Below are positions 24,064-35,675 of a stretch of 64,000 nucleotides of DNA, piece by piece. The notes below the pieces were generated by a model. It was not told the origin of the DNA. It worked only from the letters and a program-made list of their open reading frames with translations, and did not search any database. Within the stretch, counting starts at the first letter, position 1. Each line of letters starts with the position of its first letter. The DNA lies in the NCBI GenBank assembly GCA_003290165.1, contig QNQO01001852.1, positions 62,001 to 126,000 of the forward strand, given 5' to 3'. This DNA comes from Berberis thunbergii. Taxonomy: Eukaryota > Streptophyta > Magnoliopsida > Ranunculales > Berberidaceae. A program made the translations under genes and the position numbers.

Positions 24064-26685
24064 AACTAATTATGTTATTATTATAAGTTCTTCATTAGCT
24101 TAAGACATAAACAAAGGTTAACCATCATGTCAAAGTAAAGATAACTTTCCCTTTGAGTCTCAACACATGAACACACAATTTTGAAGTATTTTTATTTATT
24201 TATTTTATAATTATTAGCGAAAAAAAGTCTTTTTATATAATTACTCTATCTTCTACTCACTACCATATACATCATTGATCATTCCGCGTTAATCGACTTT
24301 AATTAACGCGTTAATGAGCATGGTTAGTTTATCATTAGGTGAAGTCATTTTTTTCGATGTGGACATTAAATCGACACAACTCGTGCGCGTGTTCCATGAC
24401 TTCTAAAGGTACTAGACTATAGCTAGATAGTATCATCGATTATATAAAGTTCTTTCCTTATATTACACTCAAATTGAAAAATATATTCACATTACTTTTT
24501 TCCCCTCCCCATCATCTTTCCAATGAGATTCCATTTTCTTCAGCAATATGATTTTCGAGAATATTTAAGACTCTGTCTAGAATGAATTCTTGTTCTTACA
24601 ATTGTGCCGAAAGTTCGAGCATAATGATAATATGGCATCATTCGAGGAGATTTTTTACAACTTTGAGATACACATAAATACGTTGAGAATTTCATCACGC
24701 CATGTCTTCTGATTGAAAAAACCTGATTTCTTAGTATTTTCATTAGACAAGAGTAAGGCTAGGATGAAAGAAATATTGATGTTGTTGAAAATTCGTAATT
24801 AAAAATAAATAAATAACTAAACAAATAAATATTTGAGGTGAAAAGGGTGAAGTGTAGTTGAAGAAATTCTTCCCTCACTATATTCTCCTAGTTGTTTCCC
24901 TTTGTGCATTTTAAGTAATTAGACTCTGATCATTGACTGGTGCACTGAAATAATTAGTTTTCACTCTCAAAGCTGTTAGATTGTAATATTCAGAGACTTA
25001 TTGAGATAACCCGATGGCTGAATCATCATCATCATCAACATCATCATCAACGCGGCAATGTATGAAAGGTAGGTGATTAAGTGGTCCGAACCCACCCCGC
25101 CAAAAGCATGTCTATACCCTGTATAATTTGGTGAGTTAAGGGAGGGGTCCTTCCTGCTGAGGTCCCTTTTGCAAACATGCCGCAGTGTACAAAAGGGTGT
25201 GGTGCTCTAAAAATGGTAGGGCAGTAAAGCTTTTTTTTCGAGTTATAATGGTGATCAATCATATCACATGAAAAAAAGAAGCAAAGGTGTTTATAGTTGA
25301 TAAGAGTTCTTGATGGATTTTGGAGGAGGGGGTTATAGGTGTTACTGCAAATGCAAGAAGAGTCTTTGTAATTATGATTTACAAGCTAAGTTAATGCTTA
25401 GTGTTCGACTTTTATTTCTAAGATGCCCTGTCTTATTCATGCCCTCTCCTTATTCTTGTTTTGTTTTGCTTTGCTTTGCTTTCGACGTAGTTTTTATTTC
25501 TGTTCTTTATGAAGTATAGATCCTGTCCACCTGCATTGATTAAAACTTAAAAAATCGTTTTCAGGGTTCTTGTTTTGGTGAAACTGATTAATTGAATCTG
25601 CTAATGGTTTTATCCATTTTGAACTGATTAATGCATGACATGTATCTGTTTATCGGTAACAGATTTAATAGACAATTAAATCTTCATTAAAAAGATAATG
25701 TAAGGTTTAACTGTGAAAATTATGTCAGGTCATGTCAGTTTTACAAGATCAGACTAAAATCGCGTAAAATAGAAAGGAAAAAAAGCAGATCAACCGAGCT
25801 TTTCAATGGCATCAATTCCATAAATGCTCCCTTGCTGCTCATATATAAAGCCATTGTCCCTAATACTAAACCACCCAAACTAGGCTTGAGTTTTATGTTA
25901 GAAGGCAGAGGTGCTAATCGACATCCCAACTTTATTAGTCTTCGCACAGGACTAATCTTTAGGACCTAGGTATGGATTAAAAAAAAAAAAAAATCAAGAT
26001 GTCCTAAAGCTCTTGACAATTAGTTTCTAACTCTGATAATTTTAGGCAGCTCAACACTGTGTGCCTGCAGTTTGAGCTCTGAAAGTTGGCTAGTTTCTAG
26101 CTCTCTGATGAGTGCACTTCACAGGGCCCTCTGTACAGCTCCACCAAATAGATTGCAGTGGTCCATAAACCGCAACTAGGGGTCTCACTAAGTTTGGTTG
26201 AACTACGAGACACTACGAGACATTGACACGCTTCTTTCACTCATTGACTCGTAGTTTAATCGAATCTTCTAATTAGATGACTTGGCCACATCAGACTAAG
26301 ACTACTTGGCTACACTAGACCGAGACATCTGTTTCACATTGTTAGAGGAAACATTGTAACACAGTTCTCATAGAATCCGGTGCATTAGTGCTCTGGGTTT
26401 GTGTCGTAGTTGAACCAAAGATTTGCTATCTTTATTTGGTGATTTTTCATTTTCAGGATCTGGTTCTAGTCTATATTGGGTGCTAATAATAGTTCGATCT
26501 ATTGCATTCTTCACAATGCAGAATTAAATGGTTAGAATTGCAGACATAACCTATAAGATAAAATCAAGACATCATCCAATAATTTTAGACTGGAAAAAAA
26601 AGACTCGTAAAAGACAACTGAAGTACACAAAAAAACACCAAAAATTGTCTCTCACCACCCAAACACCATTTTTGGAATAGAAAAC

Positions 26686-26765
26686 TTTTTTTTTTGAAGG
26701 CGAGCTGGGTTTTCAGGATCCCATAACCTATCAAAGACCAGAATTGGTCAACACACCATAAACTC
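26686..26765 (-). repeat. Truncated SINE copy
   Basis: A poly-T run followed by GGCGAGCTGGGTTTTCAGGATCCCATAACC-type sequence, the tail-proximal block of the SINE seen complete at 39225-39391. The tRNA-like head is missing. Confidence 0.55.
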
Positions 26766-27536
26766 ATATGGGTTTTCAGAAAACTTCAACTTGTAAATGA
26801 ATGCTTGCTTATTCAGGAAAGATTAACTGCAAAAAAGCGAAAATCGACTCACGCCGCTCTTTCTGTCAGTTTTTAATAAATAGCCAAAACCCAACGACAG
26901 CCCAGCTGAAATATTCGATTAGGAGACTTCAGTCAGATGCAACAGTAACCCTGGACCAATAATTATGAGATTAAACATAATAAATAATTTAGAAACATTC
27001 CTAATAAACACACTTGACCCAAACTAACCTCATAGAGTGCCTACTTGTGGAACTGCCTGTCGATATGTTCTTCAGTTAAGTAATAGTTATATTAGTTAAA
27101 TGATTAAGACTTGAAGATTGTATATTAGATTCAAAATGTGACTTAAAAGTCACTCTAATATTATATTTTGGCTGAAAGTAGCACACCCACTAATCCAATA
27201 TTTGTTAACTCATCACAAAGTGATTAGAATGATTTGTTTTGGACCTTTGGTCTTTCTTCAACACTTTAAAAAAGTAGACAAAATGATAACAATCAAAATC
27301 ATATATTTATGACCCTCTCCTTCTCTGTCCATAAGTGTCTCTATTGATGAGGGTTTGAAGTACTTTTTTGCTCAAATGGTTGAAAAAGTGGGATTGAAAT
27401 AGGGAGATTAGCTTGAGAAGAAAGAAAACTTTTGGATCAATGGGAGAGAAGGTTGGTGTAACAAATTATGTCATGTAATTTTGATTTAATTTTTATTAGC
27501 TTTGCATTTAGTAGGTAAGCTTTATTTTATAGGCGA

Positions 27537-27611
27537 TGAAGCTATGTCATCGACTTTGGTTAGGTATTTTCATAATTATTTAGCTTCATCGACTTTGGTT
27601 AGGTATTTTAA
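27537..27611. repeat. Short tandem duplication
   Basis: TCATCGACTTTGGTTAGGTATTTT occurs twice, about 50 bases apart, with similar AT-rich spacers. Confidence 0.6.
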
Positions 27612-28083
27612 TAGTTATTTATAGTACAAGTTGCCGATTAACACATGTTATGCAACTGATGAAGGTGTTGATGGATGAGGTGAAAGGTTGTAATCTTGCG
27701 TGCATATCATTTTACAACAGTTAATTAATAGTCATTAGATTAATAGTTAAATCTGAAATGGTTTATTGGTGGATTTGAAGCCCATGGGACGTGATTTTGT
27801 TCAAGTCCAAGGCTACCGATCATTTTAAAGGTTCCTAAAGTTAAGTCCAAGCTCGAGCGGGATCAACTTAGGGCTCAGATCCCAAATCAAGCTCAAGATA
27901 ATCCAGAATATAAGAACTTACTGAACATTTTTTTTAGCAAACATGTTTCATGTCATTGCACTCCTATTATACATGAAAGTTCAAAAACACAAGACTGAAA
28001 GGCAATACACAATTTCTACAAAACTTACTTGGTACATTATTTCATACTGGCGTCGGGTGACACGCAACATTGATCTTGTGGCT

Positions 28084-29952
28084 TTAAGGAGACGAATCAC
28101 CTTGAGATGAATCACCACCACCACTCTTGGGAGGTGCCGGCTTTGGAATGTAAGGCATAAGAGGAGTCCCGTGTTCAATAGGCCCAGTGGTTATAGCGGC
28201 TTTTGAACTTGGAGCTGGATCTACTGAGTGATAGTCATCCAAGTTCATATTTGCATCATGTTTTTTGTTGCCCGCATTCTTCACATTATAGGCATTTTCC
28301 TGCAGCAAAGAAGAGAAACAGAGATTGGTATCGAACAATGTACATTAAGAGGACCGGTAATGGACAACTGAAACAGCACATGTACCTTGAGTTTCCGGTT
28401 ATGAACTGTTGCAATGTTCATATTCCCACTCTCTTCAAATGTTATGTCTGTGCTACATATAAAAAATAAATAAATAAAAATTAAAAAAAAAAACTAATTT
28501 TAGTTCAATTGTTTCCTAATAATTGCAGTGGAGTGGTAAGGAATAAGAACTCAAAGCCGCTGCAAAATTCATCATCAAAGAATAAAACTAAGTTAGATTT
28601 TGCCAACATTGACCTTCACTGACATCCGGCTTTAGCTCAGCTGGTAGAGCGGAGGACTGTAGTTTGTACGCTGTCATCCTTAGGTGACTGTTTTAATCCA
28701 GTAAGCTGGAAATTCCTTTTCTAATAATTAAAAAAAAAATTCGGAGAACATAAATAGCCTTTTTTTCATGAGAAACTATAGCAAAACAAGGTCTTTACTT
28801 CAAAAAAAGCTCCTCAACTCTAAGCTATAGGCGCCGTCTCAGAATGCACCTAACCTATGGCCTTTTCGCGTAGAAATCTCTAACCAGAAAATTGTCATGA
28901 AAAGATTAACCCTACCATTGCAGCACTTTTAAGATCAAGAATTCAGATAATTTCCACCTAGGTGTAGGGTACAAACTCTTACTCCATAAGAAATTTCAAT
29001 GATTTTTATAGTGTATTTCGGGAGTCCAATATTTGGAGAAGTAATACAATGTTTTGTGAGTCTGGATCTCTACATCATGGTGTAGAAATTTGGTCTCTGC
29101 TTTATAAGAAAGTAAAGCGTCACACCAGCATTTTTTTATAGTTAATTGCCGTTGCCCCAAAATTTAGGACTGCCTAAGATACATATTGAATTCAGCTTGA
29201 AGCCCGAGTTTCTTTTGGAAGAGGGAGTTTGCACTCTATACCATGGTGTTGACAAACTCAATTCTTGTTCTATAGGCTAAATTATCGAAGGAATACAATT
29301 CCACACCCTCCACTCGGGTGGACACAATCCATAATCCTACGAGCAATGGTATCGAAGATTCACAAAACTATTATTGTCTACGCTCTAACTAATCATATAA
29401 GAAACCAAAACTGAGCTAAGACTGGATCTTGCTAACACATAAGATCCAAGTCTGTTTCATATAGAGACTACCAAACATAACTATCATATTACACTGTTTA
29501 TCAAAACAAAAAACTATCATATTATACTTCTTTTTTGGTAAAAAGTACTAAAATAAAGCACAATGTAAACTGTAAAGCAAACCCTACAAAATCCTATTTT
29601 TACCACAATACAATTATGTCCTCAAAACACATATTAGAACTTGCAATCATTAGGTCTCACAACAAAATGGTAAAACAATACAAAGCGAATAATATTATAC
29701 CAAACACATAGAGACATCTGAGAACAGAGAAATTCTGATTTATTCAAACAAAACTAACAAATGTTTTACTAGTAGTCTATATAAACTTTGTACACCAATC
29801 ACAATCACAAAGAATATGTAAAAAGAAAGCTACAAGAGAGAAAAAGAAGAGTTACCAGTGTAGGAGTTGGTGGTGGTGGTGATGGTAAGGAGCATGAAAG
29901 TTGTCCCTAACACCATGAACAGCATAGTGAACCCAAACACCTTCATCACCAT
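28084..29952 (-). CDS. Small secreted-peptide-like precursor, function unknown
   Basis: Three exons on the minus strand, 29952-29856, 28447-28386 and 28299-28084, with GT-AG borders and consistent phases, encode 124 residues. The first 30 or so residues are Met/Phe/Leu-rich with a Thr run (KVFGFTMLFMVLGTTFMLL), a good signal peptide or signal anchor. The mature part is hydrophilic and has a short basic stretch (HNRKLK, 48-53), a DDY at about 74-76 followed by SVDPAPSSK, a GPIEHGTPLMPYIPKPAPP segment and a Gly/Ser tail ending in Pro. Acidic residues before Tyr plus Pro-rich downstream sequence resemble precursors of tyrosine-sulfated signalling peptides, but no named family (PSY, RGF, CIF, PSK) matches exactly. 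A membrane-anchored protein is the alternative. Exon 2 uses the AG at 28448-28449; an AG ten bases or so upstream would give an immediate stop. Confidence 0.7.
28626..28710 (+). pseudogene. tRNA-Tyr(GTA) pseudogene with intron
   Basis: A cloverleaf can be drawn. The acceptor stem CCGGCTT/AAGCTGG is fully paired with one G-T, the D arm TAGCTCAGCTGGTAGAGC is intact, and the anticodon GTA is at 28659-28661. A 13-nt intron (28663-28675), normal for plant tRNA-Tyr, follows position 37. The T arm is damaged: the loop reads TTTTAAT instead of TTCGAAT with one base missing, so the C of the TTC and the B box GGTTCGAATCC are lost. A TTTT run follows at about 28717. The gene probably does not function. 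It lies in intron 1 of the peptide gene, on the opposite strand. Confidence 0.75.
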
Positions 29953-30258
29953 ATAACTATGTCAAATAACAGAAAACACACAAATTCTTCTCTCCAAACT
30001 TCAAACACACAAAAACAAACAACCCCCAAACACAACAACAATTTATTTGCTCTGTCTGTGAAGCATTGAATGTGAAGTTAAATGAACCCATGAGCCATGG
30101 AACAAGACCCCACCCATCACTAGTTTTGATATGATGCGTCACAAAGAGAGTTCAAATGGCTTTAAAGTCTTACCATAAAATCCTCTTCAAGATAATAAGC
30201 TGAGAAACAGAAAAGAATTGCTTGCAACACCCCATGCCCATGTTGTAAAATTTTCTAA

Positions 30259-30280
30259 GTATATATAATATATATATAAA
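30259..30280 (-). promoter_or_regulatory. Possible TATA region of the peptide gene
   Basis: An alternating TA tract about 310 bases before the start codon of the peptide gene, read on the minus strand. It is the best TATA-like sequence in that upstream region, but the leader length is unverified. Confidence 0.35.
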
Positions 30281-30659
30281 AATACAATTACAGCAACCCA
30301 TTCTGTGGATCTCTTTGTATCTATCTATCACTTATTTATTAATGGAGTGGGAAGTGAGTTGGCTTGTGTTGCAGAAACATAGGGCTTGAAGAGAATTCAA
30401 TGTAGGGGTTGTGTCTGTATAGTTGTGATGGTGGTGTGTAAATCGAGCCATCAGAATCGTTTTGCCACGTTTCTTCCAGAGTTTCTTCTTCTTGGGTTGC
30501 TCGAGCTTTTTTGTTCCTTCTCTGATTCTGATTCACATGCTTTAATGAAACAAGCCCACCTTAGATTTCAAGCCCAATTCAAGGGGGCTAGTATGGAAAT
30601 GGGCTTTAAAATGCGAAAGGTTCCAAAGTTCAAATTGCACCAGCTTTAGCTGGCTCACA

Positions 30660-31015
30660 TTGGTAGATTGCCCACACAAGGGTGTTACAATTCACTTTCG
30701 TAGAGTCTCGTAACACAAGGGTGTTGTAATTAACCGCCTTAGGAAGTCCAACGTCTTTTTTGACACACTTTCGTTTCGACTTTGTAATGATTCAATTCAC
30801 ATAATACAGTATTGTCCATTTTGGGCCCAAAGTCTAAAGAGATTCAAATCCGCACATATATAACACATCTTATTCCCTTATCTAGACGATGTGAGACTAT
30901 AACTCGTCTTTGATAGTTTGCTAGTCTTAGCCCGCCCCTACTTAATAGCTTATCAGCTCTCATAGTCAAAATAGCCTATAATCCCCCGGGCCACTCACAC
31001 TAGGGTGTTACATCA
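30660..31015 (-). repeat. LTR-like remnant
   Basis: The minus strand reads TGTAACACCCTAGTGTGAG, then GGCCCGGGGG, then AGTCTCACATCGTC, and ends near TGTAACACCCTTGTG. The GTCTCACATCG word and TGTAACACCC ends are typical of a widespread plant LTR type. No internal coding part is present, so a solo or partial LTR is likely. Confidence 0.4.
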
Positions 31016-31140
31016 TGCCTATGTGCAATTTCGATCATCCAAATATGTGACAACGCCATGGATTATACTATATATGTCTGCCTAGAAAACAGTGACCAAA
31101 AGTTTGTGCAATGTTTGGTGGCAAAAAGGAGACTTGAACA

Positions 31141-31210
31141 TGAATTTATATATAACCTCCAAGAAGTGGATCCATTTTTCATATATAATCTCCAAGAAAT
31201 GGATCCATTT
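31141..31210. repeat. Short tandem repeat
   Basis: Two copies of a unit reading ATATATAA(C/T)CTCCAAGAA(G/A)TGGATCCATTTT lie side by side, about 37 bases apart. Confidence 0.65.
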
Positions 31211-31584
31211 TGAATAGACTTCAATCCCATGCCCATGCCTAAAACAAAATTAGAATATTCACATGGAATTTTGTTTTCCATGTTACAATTCCCATGTATA
31301 TTCAGAATTGGGCAAAGAAGGTCCATTAAGTTGTGCCAAGAATATAACCAACTTTTATTCGTTTCAAAATTTTTAAATGGAGCTTAAATTGAATCAATAT
31401 TAATTTATACAATTCACAAACCGAATCGACCGATTAAAATGTTACTCAAATCTAAATAAAATGAAACCGATTGACTAAATTAAATATATTATATTATTTT
31501 TTACATGTAATATATATTATTTATTCTTAGCACAAAATAGTGCAGTATCATTGTTGGTAATTTTGTTTAGTTATCTTTATTTTT

Positions 31585-31705
31585 TATCTTTTTTTAATCC
31601 CTTAACTGCTCCCACTCTAATGCATCGGCAAAGTTCGAATCATGGACCTATGATTTCATCCGCTACAAGCCTAATGCTGAGCTGGTACCCATTGGCTAGT
31701 TACCT
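31585..31705 (-). repeat. SINE-like repeat, same family as 7678-7795
   Basis: Poly-T and AATCCCTTAAC start, a B-box-like GTTCGAATCATGGACC in the middle, and GAGCTGGTACCCATTGGCTAG at the end, parallel to 7678-7795. Confidence 0.5.
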
Positions 31706-31828
31706 TGATCCAACATGAATTATCATATATTCTTTGGCAATAACATAGTTTGATGGTATATGTCATTATGTCCTATGAGACGATGGACTTTGGCACATTT
31801 TGGCTGATTGAACCACGTAAATCTCTAC

Positions 31829-32051
31829 GGGTATGTTTTGGTTGGCCATATTTTTTGAGAAATGGAATTTATTTTCTTTTTTATGCAGATTTTTGTTGTT
31901 TGGTTGTCATTTACTCACAAGAAATCGATTATTCATAAGATTATTTTCCACTACTCATGGAAATCCAAATCTAAGAAAAAGGCCTCAAAATCGAATTCAC
32001 GAAAACAATTTCAATTTACATGTTTTTTTTTTCGTGCAACCAAACACACCC
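31829..32051. mobile_element. Tourist-like MITE
   Basis: The 223-bp element has inverted ends GGGTATGTTTTGGTTG and CAACCAAACACACCC and TAC on both sides (31826-31828 and 32052-32054), a 3-bp target duplication. The interior is unlike the 4575 family, so it is a separate subfamily. Confidence 0.7.
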
Positions 32052-32345
32052 TACATGGCGTTGTGTTTTATGGAGAGTCACAAATTACTTCACAAATCCT
32101 CATATGATTTTTGTGTTTATGTGGTGCTTGTAGAATTGCTTCTAGGAGAGAGCACAGCACTTTCAAGTACCCAGACAGTGTAAACTGCCAGCACGCGCGA
32201 ATTATATCAAAAGGTGATGATCTTTCGTCTAGGTGGAATCAATTTCATTGGTTTTTGGGTAACTATCTTTGCATCTACTTCTAGCCAGACAACACTCCTA
32301 GTACTGATGGAGGACCTAAGATGGGGTGCCGTTTCCTAAAATAAG

Positions 32346-33692
32346 GAGAAATTCTAGCTGGCCTGGGAGGCGCGCCTGGGTCGCTGCCTGGGAGGCTCCT
32401 TGGCACGCGCCTGGGAGGCTGTCTGGCATGTGCATGATGAAAATTGGGCGGGGAGGAAAATTCAGCAGCCAAATTTTTTTTTTTCTAATTTCGATTTCAG
32501 AGATTGGTTTGGTTTATACTCCCCATCGAAGAAGAATACCGAAATCAAGAGAATCGAGAGAAAAAATCGAGAAGAGAAAAAGAGAAAAAGAGAAGAAGAA
32601 TCGAGAGAAAACCGAGAAGAAATCAAGAGAAAAAATATGGTTGCTCCTCCCTCCCCATCGTCGACTCCACCGAGAGAACAAATTGGGAGTCTGAAAGATT
32701 TGGTCTTTAGGTTTTTCTGGTTATGGGTTTTTATTTCTACTGTTCATTTCATCTCAATTTGGGGTTTTGAGTGTTGGGGTTTGTTTGTTTGTGAATCTGG
32801 AATCTGAAAGTTATCTCTGTTAGGGTTTCTGATCTTGGGTTTTGATTTCTACTTGTTGTTTGTCAGCTCAAGGTAGGTTTTTTACTCAATAGTTTTGGAA
32901 TTCACTGGTCAATTTCAGCTCAAGTTAGGGTTTTGAGTGTTCTGTTTTGTAATTTGAGTCTTGGGGTTTCGGTTTGTGGTTGTTGTAAACTAGTTTGCAG
33001 CGGGCGGTTTAGTTGTTTGGGTTGTCTTCTTGTTCAAGATTAACTTACTGTTTGTGAAAATGGAGTTTCATCAGTCTGTTGTGACACCACTCAAGAACTT
33101 GTCTGCTGTTCTTGCTGAGCCTGAGAAGCCGAAATCCAATTATGTTACCCAGAAGTCCAGTCACGTTCTTGGTGAAATCGCGGTTCGTAAGAAGGAAGGA
33201 GCTGATTCTGAAGGGTATATTGGTGTTCTTGAGGTTTTTGTACACCAAGCTAGAGATATCCACAATATCTGCATATACCATAAGCAAGATGTTTATGCCA
33301 AGGCTTGCTTGACTTGTGATCCTGAAGGTGCTGTCTCCACCCATACTATTAATGGTGGTGGGAAGAATCCAGTGTTCAATGAGAGTGTCCGGCTCAATGT
33401 TCGAACTGTTGATACCTCACTGAAATGTGAGATATGGATGCTTAGCAGGGTGAAGAATTATCTTGAGGATCAGTTACTTGGGTTCGCATTGGTTCCTCTT
33501 TCGGATGTCCTTGTTGAGAATGGAAAACTAGAAGGAGAGTTTACACTCTCCTCCACTGATCTTTTCCATTCTCCTGCAGGGTTTGTTCAATTGTCACTTT
33601 CATACCGTGGGGATGCACCGGATGTCTTGGCTATTACTCCCCGCGCATCTCAGATTGCCAATGGTGCATCGGAGGACACTGAGATGCCCAAT
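32346..33692 (+). repeat. Left inverted arm of the Pack-MULE
   Basis: 1347 bp pairing with 35043-36386 (1344 bp). It contains in order a GC-rich CCTGGGAGGC repeat block (about 32363-32420), a GA-rich leader (about 32540-32640), leader/intron-like sequence, and the C2 reading frame. Confidence 0.95.
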
Positions 33693-33722
33693 GATGAGTT
33701 GCTGAAAATGATGAGTTGCTGA
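33060..33722 (+). pseudogene. Truncated C2-domain protein copy, left arm
   Basis: From the ATG at 33060 (an upstream in-frame TTG was not used) the frame encodes 220 residues. About the first 211 are identical to the right-arm copy; then it leaves the arm at 33692 and ends with DELLKMMSC from the neighbouring minisatellite. It retains one C2-type segment (VFVHQARDIHNICIYHKQDVYAKACL, then GGGKNPVFNESVRLNVR and QLLGFALVPLSDVL). Acidic Ca2+-binding loops are partly present. The C-terminal Ser-rich region and family tail are absent, so this is a 3'-truncated transposon-borne copy, although the frame is open and could be transcribed. Confidence 0.8.
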
Positions 33723-33955
33723 CAATGAAAATGCTGTGAAGATGCTGTGAAGATGCTGAAAATGCTGTGAAGATGCTGAAAATGCTATGAAGTTGCTGAA
33801 AATGAAAATGAAAATGCTGTGAATTTGCTGAAAATGCTGTGAATTTGATGAAAACTCTGTGAATTTGCTTAAAATTCTGTCAAGATGCTGAATGATGAAA
33901 ATGCTCTGAATTTGCTGAAAATTCTGTGAAGTTGCTGAAAATTTTGTGAAATTGA
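33693..33955 (+). repeat. GCTGAAAATGCTGTGAAGAT-type minisatellite
   Basis: Degenerate tandem units built from GCTGAAAATGCTGTGAA(G/T)(A/T)T fill the start of the element's loop, directly after the left arm. Related GTTGCTGAAAATTCAAGG units recur at about 34230-34395 on the other side of the loop. Confidence 0.8.
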
Positions 33956-34373
33956 GTCTATTTATGTGTTTTTGGTTTTTTTGATATCGAAGTTAAGTGG
34001 AATACTTTAATCAGTAGGTTGATTTGTTTGTGATTTGTTCTGTCAGATTTTAATTCATGAATGCAGTTTAAAATGGGTCTCTTTTAGTTTTGTTTAATTT
34101 GCTGACATGGAGTTTGAAGAAATAATGAAATGTGCAGTTTTGTTTAAAGAAATAATTCATGAAGCATTTATGAATTCAGTTTTGTTTAATTTGCTGGGTG
34201 AGATGGGTTGCAGACTGCGCCAATACTAAAATTGATGTTGCTGAAAAAGATTTCGAGAGTGCGCCAATACTAACATTGATGCAATCAAATTGATGTTGCT
34301 GAAAATTCAAGGATTCAAGGATGCAATCAAATTGATCTAATTCAATTGATGTTGCTGAAATTCAAGGATGCAA

Positions 34374-35675
34374 TCAAATTGACATTGCTGAAAAAATGTT
34401 GCTGAATTTTAGATACAATACATCAATACTACTTGTCTGACATTGCAAGTTAAAGTAAAGAAAAACTCTCAAACTCCAGCCACCGAACACCATGTCAGGA
34501 ACTCTCATTTGATCATTGTAATTGCATTCAACCTGCAGTTCATATGGATCTACAACACAACAAATTGGGAGTATAAACACAACCACAGTCTGCTCCGGCT
34601 CAATGTTGACACTAATGAGTGAATTTGTGATCTTGTTACTTGCCACCTCACCATTGCCAGAGGAATTACTTTGCTCTTTCAGAGGTGAAACAGTCTCGTG
34701 ATTTGGGGACTTCTGAGTTCCTGAATTCTCAGAAAAGGATTGAGCTGGAGACCCATTAGTAGCACGAGCCTGAGACCCATTAGTCGAGACACTGCTAGCA
34801 GGAGTATCAGACTTGGTAACCTCAGTGGAGTTCGGACTAGCCTCAGAGAAACTTTCAACAACCTTGACTCCCAATTCTGAACTAAGATGACCATCACTAT
34901 CCGAAGTGTTCAAGCTCTCAGTAGTAGTCTGAGAATCCAAAGAATCACATGGTATCCCAAAGTACTGGGAAACCATCAGATGATTCTCATTGACAATGTC
35001 TGGGTCAGGAAACTCAATCTTATCATAGTCACTTGCAACTGAATTGGGCATCTCAGTGTCCTCCGATGCACCATTGGCAATCTGAGATGCGCGGGGAGTA
35101 ATAGCCAAGACATCCGGTGCATCCCCACGGTATGAAAGTGACAATTGAACAAACCCTGCAGGAGAATGGAAAAGATCAGTGGAGGAGAGTGTAAACTCTC
35201 CTTCTAGTTTTCCATTCTCAACAAGGACATCCGAAAGAGGAACCAATGCGAACCCAAGTAACTGATCCTCAAGATAATTCTTCACCCTGCTAAGCATCCA
35301 TATCTCACATTTCAGTGAGGTATCAACAGTTCGAACATTGAGCCGGACACTCTCATTGAACACTGGATTCTTCCCACCACCATTAATAGTATGGGTGGAG
35401 ACAGCACCTTCAGGATCACAAGTCAAGCAAGCCTTGGCATAAACATCTTGCTTATGGTATATGCAGATATTGTGGATATCTCTAGCTTGGTGTACAAAAA
35501 CCTCAAGAACACCAATATACCCTTCAGAATCAGCTCCTTCCTTCTTACGAACCGCGATTTCACCAAGAACGTGACTGGACTTCTGGGTAACATAATTGGA
35601 TTTCGGCTTCTCAGGCTCAGCAAGAACAGCAGACAAGTTCTTGAGTGGTGTCACAACAGACTGATGAAACTCCAT
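34374..35675 (-). pseudogene. C2-domain (CaLB-type) protein copy, right arm, 3'-truncated
   Basis: From the ATG at 35675 the frame runs 433 residues. The C2 region lies within the first about 180 (MEFHQSVVTPLKNLSAVLAE start; LEVFVHQARDIHNICIYHKQ; CEIWMLSRVKNYLEDQLLGF), followed by a Ser/Thr/Asn-rich linker and the conserved SVNIEPEQTVV. At about 34580 homology stops. Full-length relatives continue into a helical tail of the QQDIVDMYMKSM type; here about 65 unrelated residues follow (VFILPICCVVDPYELQ onward). The family is annotated as calcium-dependent lipid-binding C2 proteins. Residues beyond the right arm (inside of 35043) occur only in this copy, so this side preserves more of the donor gene. 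The intact frame and near-identity with the left arm indicate recent capture or duplication. It could still be expressed as a chimeric protein. Confidence 0.75.

Larger units (their letters stand above)
24073..28083. other. Intergenic DNA downstream of the peptide gene
   Basis: No gene with recognised domains. Near 25015-25074 an ATG starts a Ser-rich frame (MAESSSSSTSSSTRQCMK) followed by a donor-like GTAGGT, which might be an isolated first exon, but no partner exon was found. A truncated SINE lies at 26686-26765 and a short tandem repeat at 27537-27611. Confidence 0.4.
29953..31828. other. Upstream region of the peptide gene and intergenic DNA
   Basis: Includes the probable promoter of the peptide gene, an LTR-like repeat (30660-31015), a short tandem repeat (31141-31210) and a SINE-like repeat (31585-31705). 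No other gene was seen. Confidence 0.5.

Noticed and set aside
25015..25262. Possible small Ser-rich/Cys-containing gene
   Set aside because: An ATG exon with a donor and a downstream Cys-rich stretch exist but no acceptor joins them in an open frame.
32326..32807. Arg/Lys/Glu-rich open frames resembling SR-type proteins, also mirrored at 35928-36304
   Set aside because: They are translations of the GA-rich leader of the C2 gene in the inverted arms; the frames are periodic artefacts and the arms differ there by indels.
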